In this document: in pieces, positions 8,026-17,839 of the stretch
How the letters are laid out: each line of letters opens with the position of its first letter
How positions within the stretch are numbered: the first letter of the stretch is position 1
DNA from: a bacterium
GTDB taxonomy: Bacteria > Patescibacteriota > Minisyncoccia > UBA6257 > JAGOQP01
Reading direction: 5' to 3'
DNA: 55,099 nucleotides
NCBI GenBank assembly: GCA_021780155.1
Contig: JAJXZH010000024.1
Span: forward strand, 1-55,099
Notes under the pieces: model-generated
The model's database searches: none
What the model was told of the DNA's origin: nothing
The model's input: only the letters and a program-made list of their open reading frames with translations
Translations under genes and position numbers: made by a program

Positions 8026-8472
8026 TTGAAAAAACAAAGTAGTGTTTTAATTTGTTTTTTGTTTGCGTTTCTTTTTGGTTGCTCTTCTATAAAATCCGAA
8101 ATTATACCAAATAAAAAAATAAATCCCGATTACAATGAATTAAAAAATGATTTTAAAATAAACACCGACTGGATTTGTGAAAACAACACATCAATAAAAA
8201 CATTTGAGCTTTATCAAAACAAAACAAACCAATCAATTTATATTCAGGAGATAAAAAATTCAAAAAATAAAAACGATTTGGTTTTATATTATCTAAAATC
8301 GGACAGCAAAGATTTTAATTTAATTGCTTATGCTTATAGCTTTGAAAAACGCATTTTAAGCTATAAAGAATTAAGTTCTATCCACTGGATAAACTGCCAA
8401 TTAGTTTGTAAAGACGAACAACTGAAAGAAACTATTTTGAAATTATGGGATAAAAAACTTCCTGGAAAATAA
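8026..8472 (+). CDS. Putative lipoprotein, unknown function (TTG start)
   Basis: Signal/lipobox MKKQSSVLICFLFAFLFGCSS; strong SD AAAAAGGAGG upstream. Confidence 0.7.
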   Translation: MKKQSSVLICFLFAFLFGCSSIKSEIIPNKKINPDYNELKNDFKINTDWICENNTSIKTFELYQNKTNQSIYIQEIKNSKNKNDLVLYYLKSDSKDFNLIAYAYSFEKRILSYKELSSIHWINCQLVCKDEQLKETILKLWDKKLPGK

Positions 8473-8476
8473 GTTC

Positions 8477-8505
8477 AAAAAACTCCGCATAATCGCGGAG
8501 TTTTT
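8477..8505. terminator. Bidirectional terminator between convergent genes
   Basis: AAAAACTCCGCATAATCGCGGAGTTTTT. Confidence 0.8.
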
Positions 8506-8509
8506 ATTA

Positions 8510-9631
8510 TTAAGAAGATTTAATCGGCATCACAATATAAACATAACTTGGATCATCTGCGGATTTTATCAAGCTGGCTTTTTCTTCTCCATTAAACCCG
8601 ATAAATACCGACTGATTTTTTAAATTTTTTAATCCGTCCAATATAAATTTCCAGTTAAAAATAACTTTAGCCACCGTTCCTTTTGTTTTTGCCGGTAATA
8701 AATATTCGCTTTCTCCAAATTCCTGACTGGAAGAAAAAACTCTTATATTTTTTAAACTCTCATCGGTAATAAATTTTACTTCATTTAATCTATTTGAGAG
8801 AGAGCCGGATAATTTTAAAGCTCCAACTAAATCATCTCTGTCCATTATCGCTTCCGTTTCAAAATCTTTAGGAATAATAAATTCGTATTCGGGAAACTTT
8901 CCTTCAATTAACCGAGAAAATAATTTTATATTTTCGCTTTCAACCGATATTTGATTTGATTCAAAAAATATTTTAATTTTTTCCTCTTTTTTTAACGAAA
9001 ATATTCTTATTATTTCCGATGCTGTTTTTAATGGAATAATAAAAGAAATTTCTTTTTCAAATTGAGATTCTACTTTTTTATCGGATATCATTTTTTCCGC
9101 CAATCTAAAACTATCGGTGGCCGCCAATCTTATTTCGCTATTTTTAAACCAAAAATTAACCCCGCTTAACTCCGGTCTAATATCTGAAACTTGGCAAGCG
9201 GAAGTAACTGAAGATAAAGATTCTATAAAATAATTTGCCTCACATTCGCAAAAATTTGTTTTTTTGTTTTTTATTTCCGGAATTATCGGAAAATCGTCTT
9301 TGGAAACAGTGGATATCTTGGCTTTATAATTATCCGATGTAATTAATAATAAATTTTCTTTCTTTTCTAAACTGATTCTTTCGGAGGTTAAATTATTTAT
9401 TATTTGGTTAAAAATATTGTAAGGAATAACCAAAGATCCTTCTTTTATAATTTTAGCGGAGATTAAAACATTTATTCCTATTTCAAGGTCGGTTGAAGAA
9501 AGTTTTAATTTCTCTCCTTGAGTTTCCAGAAGAAAGTTTTTTAATATCGGTAAATTACCACTTTCTTTTCTGCCTCCTGAGATTATCGATAGTGCTTCTT
9601 TTAGATTATTTTTTAAAACAATGATGTTCAT
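8510..9631 (-). CDS. dnaN: DNA polymerase III beta subunit
   Basis: Sliding-clamp pattern: LKNFLLETQGEKLKLSSTDLEIGI..., IRPELSGVNFW, LAATDSFRLAEK, C-terminal VMPIKSS; adjacent to dnaA. Confidence 0.93.
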   Translation of the reverse strand: MNIIVLKNNLKEALSIISGGRKESGNLPILKNFLLETQGEKLKLSSTDLEIGINVLISAKIIKEGSLVIPYNIFNQIINNLTSERISLEKKENLLLITSDNYKAKISTVSKDDFPIIPEIKNKKTNFCECEANYFIESLSSVTSACQVSDIRPELSGVNFWFKNSEIRLAATDSFRLAEKMISDKKVESQFEKEISFIIPLKTASEIIRIFSLKKEEKIKIFFESNQISVESENIKLFSRLIEGKFPEYEFIIPKDFETEAIMDRDDLVGALKLSGSLSNRLNEVKFITDESLKNIRVFSSSQEFGESEYLLPAKTKGTVAKVIFNWKFILDGLKNLKNQSVFIGFNGEEKASLIKSADDPSYVYIVMPIKSS

Positions 9632-9796
9632 ACTCCTATTGTATTATTAATAATATATAAATAGTAGTTATAGTTATAGTAAATGTTAATATGTTGATAA
9701 TTCGTAAAGCTCAGTTTTTATAACGAATAATAACAATTGTAATTTTAATTAACTGGATATAACTTGTTTATAAATTATGAATAGTAATTTAATAAC

Positions 9797-11176
9797 TTAA
9801 GAACGACTTTTGTTAATGGATTCTTTTATAAGGACTATTTTTTGGTTTAAATTTTTATCCGACATTATTTTACCTGATATTTTGTTGTAAGAATGAATAG
9901 CGGTGGTGTGATCTCTTTTTCCCAACTTATCCCCAATATCCGGATAAGACATCCCCAACATATCCCTCAACAGAAACATAACTATTTGTCTCGGCATGAC
10001 TACTTCTTTTCGTCTTGATTTGGTAATTATGTCTTGAGGATTAATTTCAAAAAAATCAGAAACGCATTTAATCACCAGCTGAGGATTGATGTTAACCATA
10101 TTTTGCTGAAGAGTGGCGTTGATTATTTCTTCGGCTGTTTTGGCATCAATTTCATTATTTTTAAATTCTTTATAAAAAAATAATTTGTTTATTATCCCTT
10201 CTATCTCTCTGATGTTTCTTTGAATTTTGACGGCGATAATGTGATTGACTTCATCGGGGAAAATAATATTTTTTTCCAGAGTCTTGTTTTTTATAATAGC
10301 CAGTTTCATTTCATAATCGGGATAAGTGATGTCGGCAATCATTCCGCCTTCAAAGCGCGATCTTAGCCTGTCTTCAAGCGTCGGGATTTGAGATGGGGGC
10401 CTATCCGAAGACAAAATAATTTGCTTGTTGTTTTGATAAAGAATATTGAAGGTGTGGAAAAATTCTTCCTCACTTCTTTCTTTTCCTCCAATAAATTGAA
10501 TGTCGTCTATAATCAAAACATCCACCGTCCTATATTTATTTTTAATATCGTCCATTCTTTTTGTTCTGATTGCCCAAACGACATCATTAACAAATTTTTC
10601 CGAAGGAACATATTTTACTTTAATTCTGCCTTTAAAATTTTTGAGTATTTCATTTCCAATCGCCTGAATTAAATGGGTTTTTCCCAATCCTGTTCCTCCA
10701 TAAACAAAAAGAGGATTATATTTTTTTCCGGGCTCTTTGCTTACGGCATTAGCGGCGGCGTAAGCCAATTCATTTGAAGATCCGACGACAAAATTTTTAA
10801 AACAATATTTAGGATGAAGATTTGTTTCCGGGTCGGCGGCAAATTCAATAAATCCTATCTGACCAACCCCTCCTTGCTCGGGAACTTTTTTATCGTCCGA
10901 ATAAATTCTTTTGTTTATATTGCTGTCGGTTAAAACGACATAATCAATTTTATTTATAGCAGGGTCGAGATTTCTCATAATTTCCAAAATCATCTTGCTG
11001 TATTTTGATTGGATCCATTCTTTGGCGAAATTATTGCTTACGCCGATAACAATCGTTCCCGACTGCTCGTTTTTTTCCATAGGGCGACTATTTTTAAACC
11101 AAGTTAAAAAATTGGGTTTTGAAATTTGAAGTTCTACGTCGGATAAAGTTTTTTCCCACAATTTTTTTAGGTCCAT
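9797..11176 (-). CDS. dnaA: Chromosomal replication initiator DnaA
   Basis: NPLFVYGGTGLGKTHLIQAIGNEI; VLIIDDIQFIGGKERSEEEFFHTFN; domain IV GKRDHTTAIHSYNKI. Confidence 0.98.
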   Translation of the reverse strand: MDLKKLWEKTLSDVELQISKPNFLTWFKNSRPMEKNEQSGTIVIGVSNNFAKEWIQSKYSKMILEIMRNLDPAINKIDYVVLTDSNINKRIYSDDKKVPEQGGVGQIGFIEFAADPETNLHPKYCFKNFVVGSSNELAYAAANAVSKEPGKKYNPLFVYGGTGLGKTHLIQAIGNEILKNFKGRIKVKYVPSEKFVNDVVWAIRTKRMDDIKNKYRTVDVLIIDDIQFIGGKERSEEEFFHTFNILYQNNKQIILSSDRPPSQIPTLEDRLRSRFEGGMIADITYPDYEMKLAIIKNKTLEKNIIFPDEVNHIIAVKIQRNIREIEGIINKLFFYKEFKNNEIDAKTAEEIINATLQQNMVNINPQLVIKCVSDFFEINPQDIITKSRRKEVVMPRQIVMFLLRDMLGMSYPDIGDKLGKRDHTTAIHSYNKISGKIMSDKNLNQKIVLIKESINKSRS

Positions 11177-11541
11177 TTTATTATTGAATTAAAATTTTAT
11201 TTTAAAGAAAGGTTTTTAATAAAACAAAGAACAAATACACTTTTTATCAACAGGTCTGAGACATCGGAGAATAAGATATTTCCTATTCTAAACAAAAAAA
11301 CAATTTAAATATAGACCATAAAATTGTGAAATGTTGATAACCTGTTAATTTCTTTTTTTGAATGATAATAATCATTTTTATTGTGAGTGTCCAGACTTGA
11401 TTAAAACCTTATTTATTGTCCTGTTTTTCAAATTATCCAAAAAATAGAATTATTAACAAAAAATGATTTGAAATGACAATTTTTTTGAAATTATTCCGAT
11501 TTTGAGATATATTTTATTCAGAATTTTAAAAAGGAGGGGGT
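11177..11541. other. Candidate oriC (dnaA upstream intergenic region)
   Basis: AT-rich; inverted DnaA-box-like TTATCAACA (11244-11252) and TGTTGATAA (11332-11340); canonical dnaA/rpmH neighbourhood. Confidence 0.5.
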
Positions 11542-12099
11542 TTGAGCAAGAGAAACACAGAGCATCATCGGCTACCCAAGAGCCGATGCACAGAATTTAA
11601 AGTCAATCCCGACGATTTTCGCAATAAGATATTAAAAACAGAAAAAGAACATCGAGCTTACCATACTATTTTTGCCGACTTAACGCCGGAAGAGGCGGTA
11701 AAGAAGCTTATCTTGGAATGGTTTCCTGGACCAACTTTGTTTTCGCCTGTTTTTATAAAAAATAAAAATCTCAGATCTTATTACAAGCAAGTTTGGTTTG
11801 AAAAAAACAAATCAATTTCGGCAAAAACGAATTTTCAATGCGAAAATTGCGGATGCCGATTGGTGGAGTTTGGAAAAAATAATGGAGTTTTGGAATTTAA
11901 TTGCGAGAATTGCGGTCAAGATGCCAGATGGGCGTGTGTCCTTTGCAGAAAACCATCAAAGTTGGAAATTGACAAAGAAAAAAATATTTATATCTGCAAA
12001 AGATGTTTAATAAATTTGGTAAAAAAAGGAATTCACCTTCCCAAAAAATACCGAATATACTCAAACAAAATAAGAGAGATTTATAAAAATATTTTTTGA
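11542..12099 (+). CDS. HNH-like / zinc-ribbon protein of unknown function (TTG start)
   Basis: EHHRLPKSRC...EKEHRAYH at the N-terminus; three CxxC ribbons (CENCGC, CENCG, CVLC/CKRC); strong SD AAAAAGGAGGGGG. Confidence 0.65.
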   Translation: MSKRNTEHHRLPKSRCTEFKVNPDDFRNKILKTEKEHRAYHTIFADLTPEEAVKKLILEWFPGPTLFSPVFIKNKNLRSYYKQVWFEKNKSISAKTNFQCENCGCRLVEFGKNNGVLEFNCENCGQDARWACVLCRKPSKLEIDKEKNIYICKRCLINLVKKGIHLPKKYRIYSNKIREIYKNIF

Positions 12100-12111
12100 A
12101 CATTTTAAAAA

Positions 12112-12133
12112 CGCGGCTGTTAAAACGGCCGCG
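12112..12133 (+). terminator. Putative terminator hairpin
   Basis: GCGGCTGTTAAAACGGCCGC followed by T-rich tract. Confidence 0.6.
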
Positions 12134-12175
12134 CTTATTTTAATGGTTTTTTTGTGTTAAAATTTAAAAACAAGA

Positions 12176-13033
12176 ATGAAAAACACTTTTGAGAACAACA
12201 AAGCAAGCGGAATTGAAAAAAAAGAAATTATTGAAAAGGCGCTTTTTTTGTCGCGAGAAATAATAAAAAGGACTCAAATCAAGGAAGCGGACTTTCAAGA
12301 ACTTTATGGAAAAGAAGAAATAGAAAGAGATTCAAATTATGTAGAAAAAAGGACAAATGATTTTAAAAACAGCAATCAAGAAAATTCTGAAAATGCAAAA
12401 TTAGGAGAGATATTTGAAGCGATAACGGCGGTTGCCAGAGAGTGGTTTGGAAAAAATACTCAAACCATAAAAACGTCAAGATATGACGATATTGCTAACG
12501 GAATTGATTTAATTGCCGAGCTTTCAAAAGACGAAGAGGGGATTTTTGTGGGAGAAATAGGCTTGGCTATAGATGTCACTTTCAGTAATGAATTTGAAGA
12601 TAAATTGGAAAAAATAAGAAAAGAAATAGATGAAGATAGATTGCCTAAAATAAAATATTTTGAGTCAAAAAAAAGAAAAATTAAAGGTCAATTATCGGAC
12701 GTTGTCAGAGTAGTAATTACAGCCTCAAAAGAAACGGTTTTAGAATTATCGGAAACTCTTATTTCGGCAACTAAAAATCCGAAAATTCTTTTTGAAAACC
12801 AATTTCAATTTCAGGCGCTTGAAGAAATTATAATTCAGCTAAAAACTTACCAAAGATATGCTCAATCGTTGGGAAGAAAAGATTTGGCGGAAAGATTTCA
12901 AAAAGCGTTGTCTTTGATGCTTTATGTAAAAAAAGAAAGAACTCAAACAATTGAAGATAAAAAAGAAAGAGACTCGGCTTTTGATAAACTTGAATCTTAT
13001 TTATCTTCAGATTTTCAGACTTCAATCAATTGA
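12176..13033 (+). CDS. Conserved-looking hypothetical protein between dnaA and rpmH
   Basis: Long ORF; core RYDDIANGIDLIAEL...GEIGLAIDVTFS is weakly reminiscent of PD-(D/E)XK-like folds (inference). Confidence 0.65.
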   Translation: MKNTFENNKASGIEKKEIIEKALFLSREIIKRTQIKEADFQELYGKEEIERDSNYVEKRTNDFKNSNQENSENAKLGEIFEAITAVAREWFGKNTQTIKTSRYDDIANGIDLIAELSKDEEGIFVGEIGLAIDVTFSNEFEDKLEKIRKEIDEDRLPKIKYFESKKRKIKGQLSDVVRVVITASKETVLELSETLISATKNPKILFENQFQFQALEEIIIQLKTYQRYAQSLGRKDLAERFQKALSLMLYVKKERTQTIEDKKERDSAFDKLESYLSSDFQTSIN

Positions 13034-13064
13034 TTTTTGATATAAAACCTGATAATCTTTTTTT

Positions 13065-13199
13065 ATGTCAAGAACATATCAGCCAAAGAAAAAAAAGCGC
13101 GCCAGAACTCACGGATTTTTGAGAAGGTCATTAAGTTCTTCGGGAAAAAGAGTTCTATCAAGAAGGCGAGCAAAAGGCAGAAAAAGGTTGTCGGTTTAA
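13065..13199 (+). CDS. rpmH: 50S ribosomal protein L34
   Basis: Translated by hand: [44 protein letters not shown]; below the ORF-track size cutoff. Confidence 0.95.
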   Translation: MSRTYQPKKKKRARTHGFLRRSLSSSGKRVLSRRRAKGRKRLSV

Positions 13200-13230
13200 T
13201 TTTTAAACTTTCGGAGTTTTGTTTTTTGCT

Positions 13231-13572
13231 ATGCTCGCTAAAAAATATAAGTTAACGACGGCATTTTTTAATAAAAACAATTCCGTCGCTAAAAATCTTT
13301 TGTTATCTCGTCAGTCAAGTGGATTTAATTTGAAAGTTTTTGACTCGCCGCTTGATTACAGCCGATTTGCCGTTATCGCTTCGCTTTCTGTTTTTAAGAA
13401 AGCAACAGAAAGGAACAAATACAAAAGAATGATTTATGATGCGATAAGAAAGTCCGGGTTTTATAAAATTCCCAAAAGAAATATCGTCATCTATCTTAAG
13501 CCCGAGATTGTTGGAAAAAATCCTCAAGAAGTGGAAGTGATTGTCTCTGATTTTCTTAAAAAACTAAAATAA
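13231..13572 (+). CDS. rnpA: Ribonuclease P protein component
   Basis: MLAKKYKLTTAFFNKN...SVFKKATERNKYKRMIYDAIRK; follows rpmH. Confidence 0.85.
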   Translation: MLAKKYKLTTAFFNKNNSVAKNLLLSRQSSGFNLKVFDSPLDYSRFAVIASLSVFKKATERNKYKRMIYDAIRKSGFYKIPKRNIVIYLKPEIVGKNPQEVEVIVSDFLKKLK

Positions 13573-13573
13573 A

Positions 13574-14311
13574 ATGTCATATCTATTCAACGAATTTTTA
13601 TATAGGCCATTATTGAATCTTTTGTTTTTGATTTATAACAACACGATTGCCGATGTTGGAGTATCGGTTATTTTGCTGACAATTTTAATCAGGTTGATTT
13701 TGCTTCCGATTTTTTATAAGAGCGCCAAAGATCAGACGATTTTACAAAAAATAACCCCGCGAATAAAAGAACTTCAAAAAATACACAAAGACAACAAAGA
13801 AAAGCAAGTAGAAGAAATAATGAAAGTTTATAAAGAGCATAAAGTTAATCCATTTTCGGGATTTATTTTGCTTTTGATTCAGATACCGATTCTTATCGCT
13901 TTATATAGAGTTTTTCTGAACGGATTTTCAAAAAATGTTTTGTCGGGATTGTATTCTTTTGTCTTGCCGCCTCAAAACATACACACGATGTTTTTGGGGA
14001 TTATAGACTTAACCTCTAAAAATATTTGGATAGTGGTTATTGCCGGAGTTTTCCAATATTTGCAATCAAAATTGATGATGAATATGTCAAAGATTGCGGC
14101 GGGCTCTAATCAAGGAAAAGAAGTTGATATTGCCCAAAAAATTTCAAGGAATATGATGATAATGGGACCGGTTTTGACGGTTTTGATTTTATATCCGTTA
14201 CCATCGGTGGTTGCTTTATATTGGTTGACAACCTCCGCGTTTTCAGTTATTCAACAGATAGTTATAAATAAAAAAATTCTTAAAAATGAACGAAACAAAA
14301 GCACTAATTGA
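13574..14311 (+). CDS. yidC: Membrane protein insertase YidC/OxaA
   Basis: VSVILLTILIRLILLPIFYKSAKDQ..., PSVVALYWLTTSAFSVIQQ. Confidence 0.93.
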   Translation: MSYLFNEFLYRPLLNLLFLIYNNTIADVGVSVILLTILIRLILLPIFYKSAKDQTILQKITPRIKELQKIHKDNKEKQVEEIMKVYKEHKVNPFSGFILLLIQIPILIALYRVFLNGFSKNVLSGLYSFVLPPQNIHTMFLGIIDLTSKNIWIVVIAGVFQYLQSKLMMNMSKIAAGSNQGKEVDIAQKISRNMMIMGPVLTVLILYPLPSVVALYWLTTSAFSVIQQIVINKKILKNERNKSTN

Positions 14312-14717
14312 AAAATTAATAAAATTGATGGGGTTTGAAGATTTTTCGGTTTCTCTCGTTGAGGACTCCAAAAGGTATTTAATATTTATAAACGACGCCC
14401 CGTTCTTAAAAAGATTTATCCCCCAAATGATTTCCGATTTGGAGTTTTTAGTGAAGATGATTTTGAGTAAAAAGAATTTTGATTATGTTTATATTGATAT
14501 AAACAATTATAGAAAAGAAAGAGAAGATTTAATTGTCGAATTGGCAAAGGCGGCGGCAAAAAAAGTTTCAATAACCAAAAAAGAAGTTGCATTGCCGGCG
14601 ATGAATGCTTACGAAAGAAGAATTGTCCATTCGCAATTAGCGATGCGTCCGGACCTAAAAACCGAAAGCACCGGCGAAGGCAAACAAAGAAAAGTAATAA
14701 TCAAACCGATTGAATAA
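14286..14717 (+). CDS. jag: Jag/KhpB-like RNA-binding protein (R3H domain)
   Basis: C-terminal LPAMNAYERRIVHSQLAMRPDLKTESTGEGKQRKVIIKP; location after yidC. Confidence 0.88.
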   Translation: MNETKALIEKLIKLMGFEDFSVSLVEDSKRYLIFINDAPFLKRFIPQMISDLEFLVKMILSKKNFDYVYIDINNYRKEREDLIVELAKAAAKKVSITKKEVALPAMNAYERRIVHSQLAMRPDLKTESTGEGKQRKVIIKPIE

Positions 14718-14899
14718 AAAACCGACCAAGATCTAAAACTGGCGGTTTTTTATTTGCTTGTTTTTTTCGCTTATCTACAACTTATTTTTTAATTAATCTT
14801 TGTTATTGATGGTCGTTTTTTAATTGTATTAATATATTTTATTTAGTGATGGAAAAACAGACAAAATGACAGGGAATAATAATGTGATACAATAAAAAA

Positions 14900-17341
14900 A
14901 TGAAGACATTATTATTGATAGATGCCAATTCGCTTATTCATCGCTGTTTTCATGCGTTGCCTCCATTCACTAACCCCAAAGGAGAACCCGTCGGGGCTCT
15001 TTTTGGAATTTCAAACATTCTCCTTAAAATTATTTCCGATAAAAAACCGGATTATGCCGTAGCTTGTTTTGATAGACCCGAGCCGACATTCAGAAAAAAA
15101 ATGTTTTCTGATTATAAAGCCCAAAGACCAAAAGCACCCGATGAGTTGGTTTCTCAGATAATTGGCGCTCACAAACTTTTTGAAAGTTTCTCCGTTAAAT
15201 TTGCGGAAATTCCCGGATATGAAGCCGATGATATTATTGGTTCTTTAGCCAAAAAATCCGAAGAAATAAAAGACATAAAAACTATTATTTTAACCGGCGA
15301 TCTTGATTCTCTTCAGTTGGTAAAAGACGGAAAAATTATTGTTGATACTTTTAAAAAAGGAATTTCCGAAACAATTGTTTATGACGAAGAAAAGGTTAAA
15401 GAAAGATACGGAATAAAATCAGACCAGCTTATTGATTATAAAGCTCTTGTCGGAGACGCTTCGGATAACATTCCCGGCGTTTTCGGTATCGGTCCTAAAG
15501 CGGCAACCTTTATATTGCAAAAATATGAAACGTTGGAAAATTTTTTGAAAAATGGCGTTAAAGAAAAATACTACGAGAAAATAAAAGAACAGGAAAAAAC
15601 AGCTCTGCTTTCAAGGCAATTGGCCGAGATTGATCAGAATGCTCCTATTGATTTTAATCTTAATAATTTTATTTTTGCGCCCAACAAAGATAAAATGCTG
15701 GAATATTTCAAAGAAAACGACTTTTCCAGCTCTATCAAGAGATTGGAGAAAAATTTTTTTCAGGAAAGTAAAAGCGACGACAATTTTAAAAAAGAAGAAA
15801 AAATCGAAATAATAAAAAATGTCCAAACAGAAATTTTCAAAAAAGAAAATTTAATTTTAATAACCGAACAATCCATCAAGTCGCTTTCTTTGGAAGATTT
15901 AAACTCCAAAAAAGAAAAAATCGGATATGACTTAAAGTTGTTTTTTAAAGAAATAAATTTTGCTCGTCCCATTTTTGATATTGCCATCGCGTTAAAACTT
16001 TTGGGGATGGATTTTGGCGATTGGCAAGATGCTTCTTTGAAATTATTCAAACAAAATTTGCCTCAAGATGATTTTCTTTTGAAATCCTATAATTGGCTGG
16101 TTGGTAAGATTAAAGAAAAAGGACTTGAAAAAATAATGTATCAAATTGAAATGCCTCTTTTGCCGACAATCGCCAAAATGGAAAGCAATGGCATTTTAAT
16201 CGATAAAAAGGTCTTGGAAAAAACAGAAAAAGAATTAAAAGAGGCGCTAAAAATATCTCAAGACGAACTTTCAAAAATAATCGGCAAAGATATAAATCCC
16301 AATTCCCCAAAACAACTTTTGGATTATTTTAAAAATACTCTCAATCTAAAAATAAATTCCACTTCCGCCGAGGCGATAGAAAAAGCCGAAGAAAAAAATA
16401 ATCTTCCGGTTTTTGGCGCGTTGGTTTTGTATCGGGAAATTTTCAAGCTCAAAACCACTTATGTTGATGCTTTTAAAAAATTAATCGCTTCTGACGGGAG
16501 AATTCATCCGACATTTTTGCAATTAGGAGCGGCAACCGGACGACTTTCCTGCCAAAATCCAAACTTGCAAAACATTCCTCAGGAATCCCAATGGTCTCAA
16601 AAAATAAGAAGTATTTTTGTGGCTCCGTCAGGGAAAGAATTGGTTTCTTTTGACTACTCTCAAATAGAATTAAGAGTTTTGGCGTCGCTTACCGGAGACA
16701 AACAAATGATTGAAACATTCAAAAGTGGCGGCGACATTCACACGACAACGGCAGAAAAAATATTTGGAGTTTCCAAAGAACAGGTCACAAAACAAATGAG
16801 ACGATTGGCAAAAACGCTCAATTTCGGAATGGTCTATGGGATGGGGCCAAGAGCTTTTGCTCAAGGAGCAAAAATTTCATTAAAAGAAGCTCAAGATTTT
16901 ATTAAAAAATATTTTGAACAATTCCCGTCTATAAAAGAATGGGAAAAAAGAATTTTAAGCGAAGCGCGTCGAGAAGGAGTTTCAAAAAATATAAATGGAA
17001 GGTTTCGCGATGTGTCGCAAATCAACTCGGTCAATCAGAGATTTTCTTCCGAGGCGGAAAGAATGGCTAAAAATATGCCCAGTCAAAGTTTGGCGGCGGA
17101 TATTTTGAAATTGGCGATGATTGGCGCCGATGAATACATAAAAGACAAGGAGGCAAAAATGATTCTTTCCATTCACGACGAATTAATTTTTGAAGTTGAC
17201 GGATCTTTAATAAACAAAAAAGGAGAGAGCCGTTTTATCCAAGATATAAAATCTATTATGGAAAATTCTTTTGAATTGAAAGTTCCGCTTCAAGTTGAAA
17301 TAAAAACAGGAGAAAACTGGGGGAATATGAATAGTTATTGA
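14900..17341 (+). CDS. polA: DNA polymerase I
   Basis: 5' exo domain LLIDANSLIHRCFHALPP; polymerase motifs GRLSCQNPNLQNIP, FDYSQIELRVLA, TLNFGMVYGMG, IHDELIFEV. Confidence 0.97.
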   Translation: MKTLLLIDANSLIHRCFHALPPFTNPKGEPVGALFGISNILLKIISDKKPDYAVACFDRPEPTFRKKMFSDYKAQRPKAPDELVSQIIGAHKLFESFSVKFAEIPGYEADDIIGSLAKKSEEIKDIKTIILTGDLDSLQLVKDGKIIVDTFKKGISETIVYDEEKVKERYGIKSDQLIDYKALVGDASDNIPGVFGIGPKAATFILQKYETLENFLKNGVKEKYYEKIKEQEKTALLSRQLAEIDQNAPIDFNLNNFIFAPNKDKMLEYFKENDFSSSIKRLEKNFFQESKSDDNFKKEEKIEIIKNVQTEIFKKENLILITEQSIKSLSLEDLNSKKEKIGYDLKLFFKEINFARPIFDIAIALKLLGMDFGDWQDASLKLFKQNLPQDDFLLKSYNWLVGKIKEKGLEKIMYQIEMPLLPTIAKMESNGILIDKKVLEKTEKELKEALKISQDELSKIIGKDINPNSPKQLLDYFKNTLNLKINSTSAEAIEKAEEKNNLPVFGALVLYREIFKLKTTYVDAFKKLIASDGRIHPTFLQLGAATGRLSCQNPNLQNIPQESQWSQKIRSIFVAPSGKELVSFDYSQIELRVLASLTGDKQMIETFKSGGDIHTTTAEKIFGVSKEQVTKQMRRLAKTLNFGMVYGMGPRAFAQGAKISLKEAQDFIKKYFEQFPSIKEWEKRILSEARREGVSKNINGRFRDVSQINSVNQRFSSEAERMAKNMPSQSLAADILKLAMIGADEYIKDKEAKMILSIHDELIFEVDGSLINKKGESRFIQDIKSIMENSFELKVPLQVEIKTGENWGNMNSY

Positions 17342-17362
17342 TTTTTTAATCTGACAAAATTA

Positions 17363-17383
17363 AAACCGGCAAAATGCCGGTTT
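17363..17383. terminator. Terminator between convergent polA and 17389 gene
   Basis: AAACCGGCAAAATGCCGGTTT. Confidence 0.75.
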
Positions 17384-17388
17384 GGTTT

Positions 17389-17742
17389 TTACATAATTTT
17401 ATTTTGGACGACGACTTCTTCGGTATAAAGTTGAATATCCCCCTCTTCGACTCCTTTCTCGTCGGATGACGCTTTTAATTCTCGGGCGATCTCAACCAAA
17501 TCTTTCGGGTTGAAATCTATGTAGCTGGTGGCTCCGCAATCACATTTTCCGGCAAGCATAAAAACAAAATTTCCCGGAGTTTTCTTATTTCTTGAAAAAT
17601 CGACAGGCAATGTCGTTGAATCGGAAGTTACCGAATAAAATATTTTTACAGCCAATTGCTTGAGCTCTATCGATTCGCCGCATCGATTGCATTTAGCCGG
17701 AATAAATCTCAGTTTTGCCATAAAGCGCCGGCTCATTGGCAT
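17389..17742 (-). CDS. Small zinc-binding protein, unknown function
   Basis: CNRCGE...CDCG ligand pairs; strong SD AAAGGAGG. Confidence 0.6.
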   Translation of the reverse strand: MPMSRRFMAKLRFIPAKCNRCGESIELKQLAVKIFYSVTSDSTTLPVDFSRNKKTPGNFVFMLAGKCDCGATSYIDFNPKDLVEIARELKASSDEKGVEEGDIQLYTEEVVVQNKIM

Positions 17743-17839
17743 TGTGTCCCTCCTTTGGTTTAAGTCCTAAATTTATTCTAAGGTTGCAATCTTTTTTGTC
17801 AATAAAAATCCGGCGTTTAGGCCGGAAATAAAATGACTT

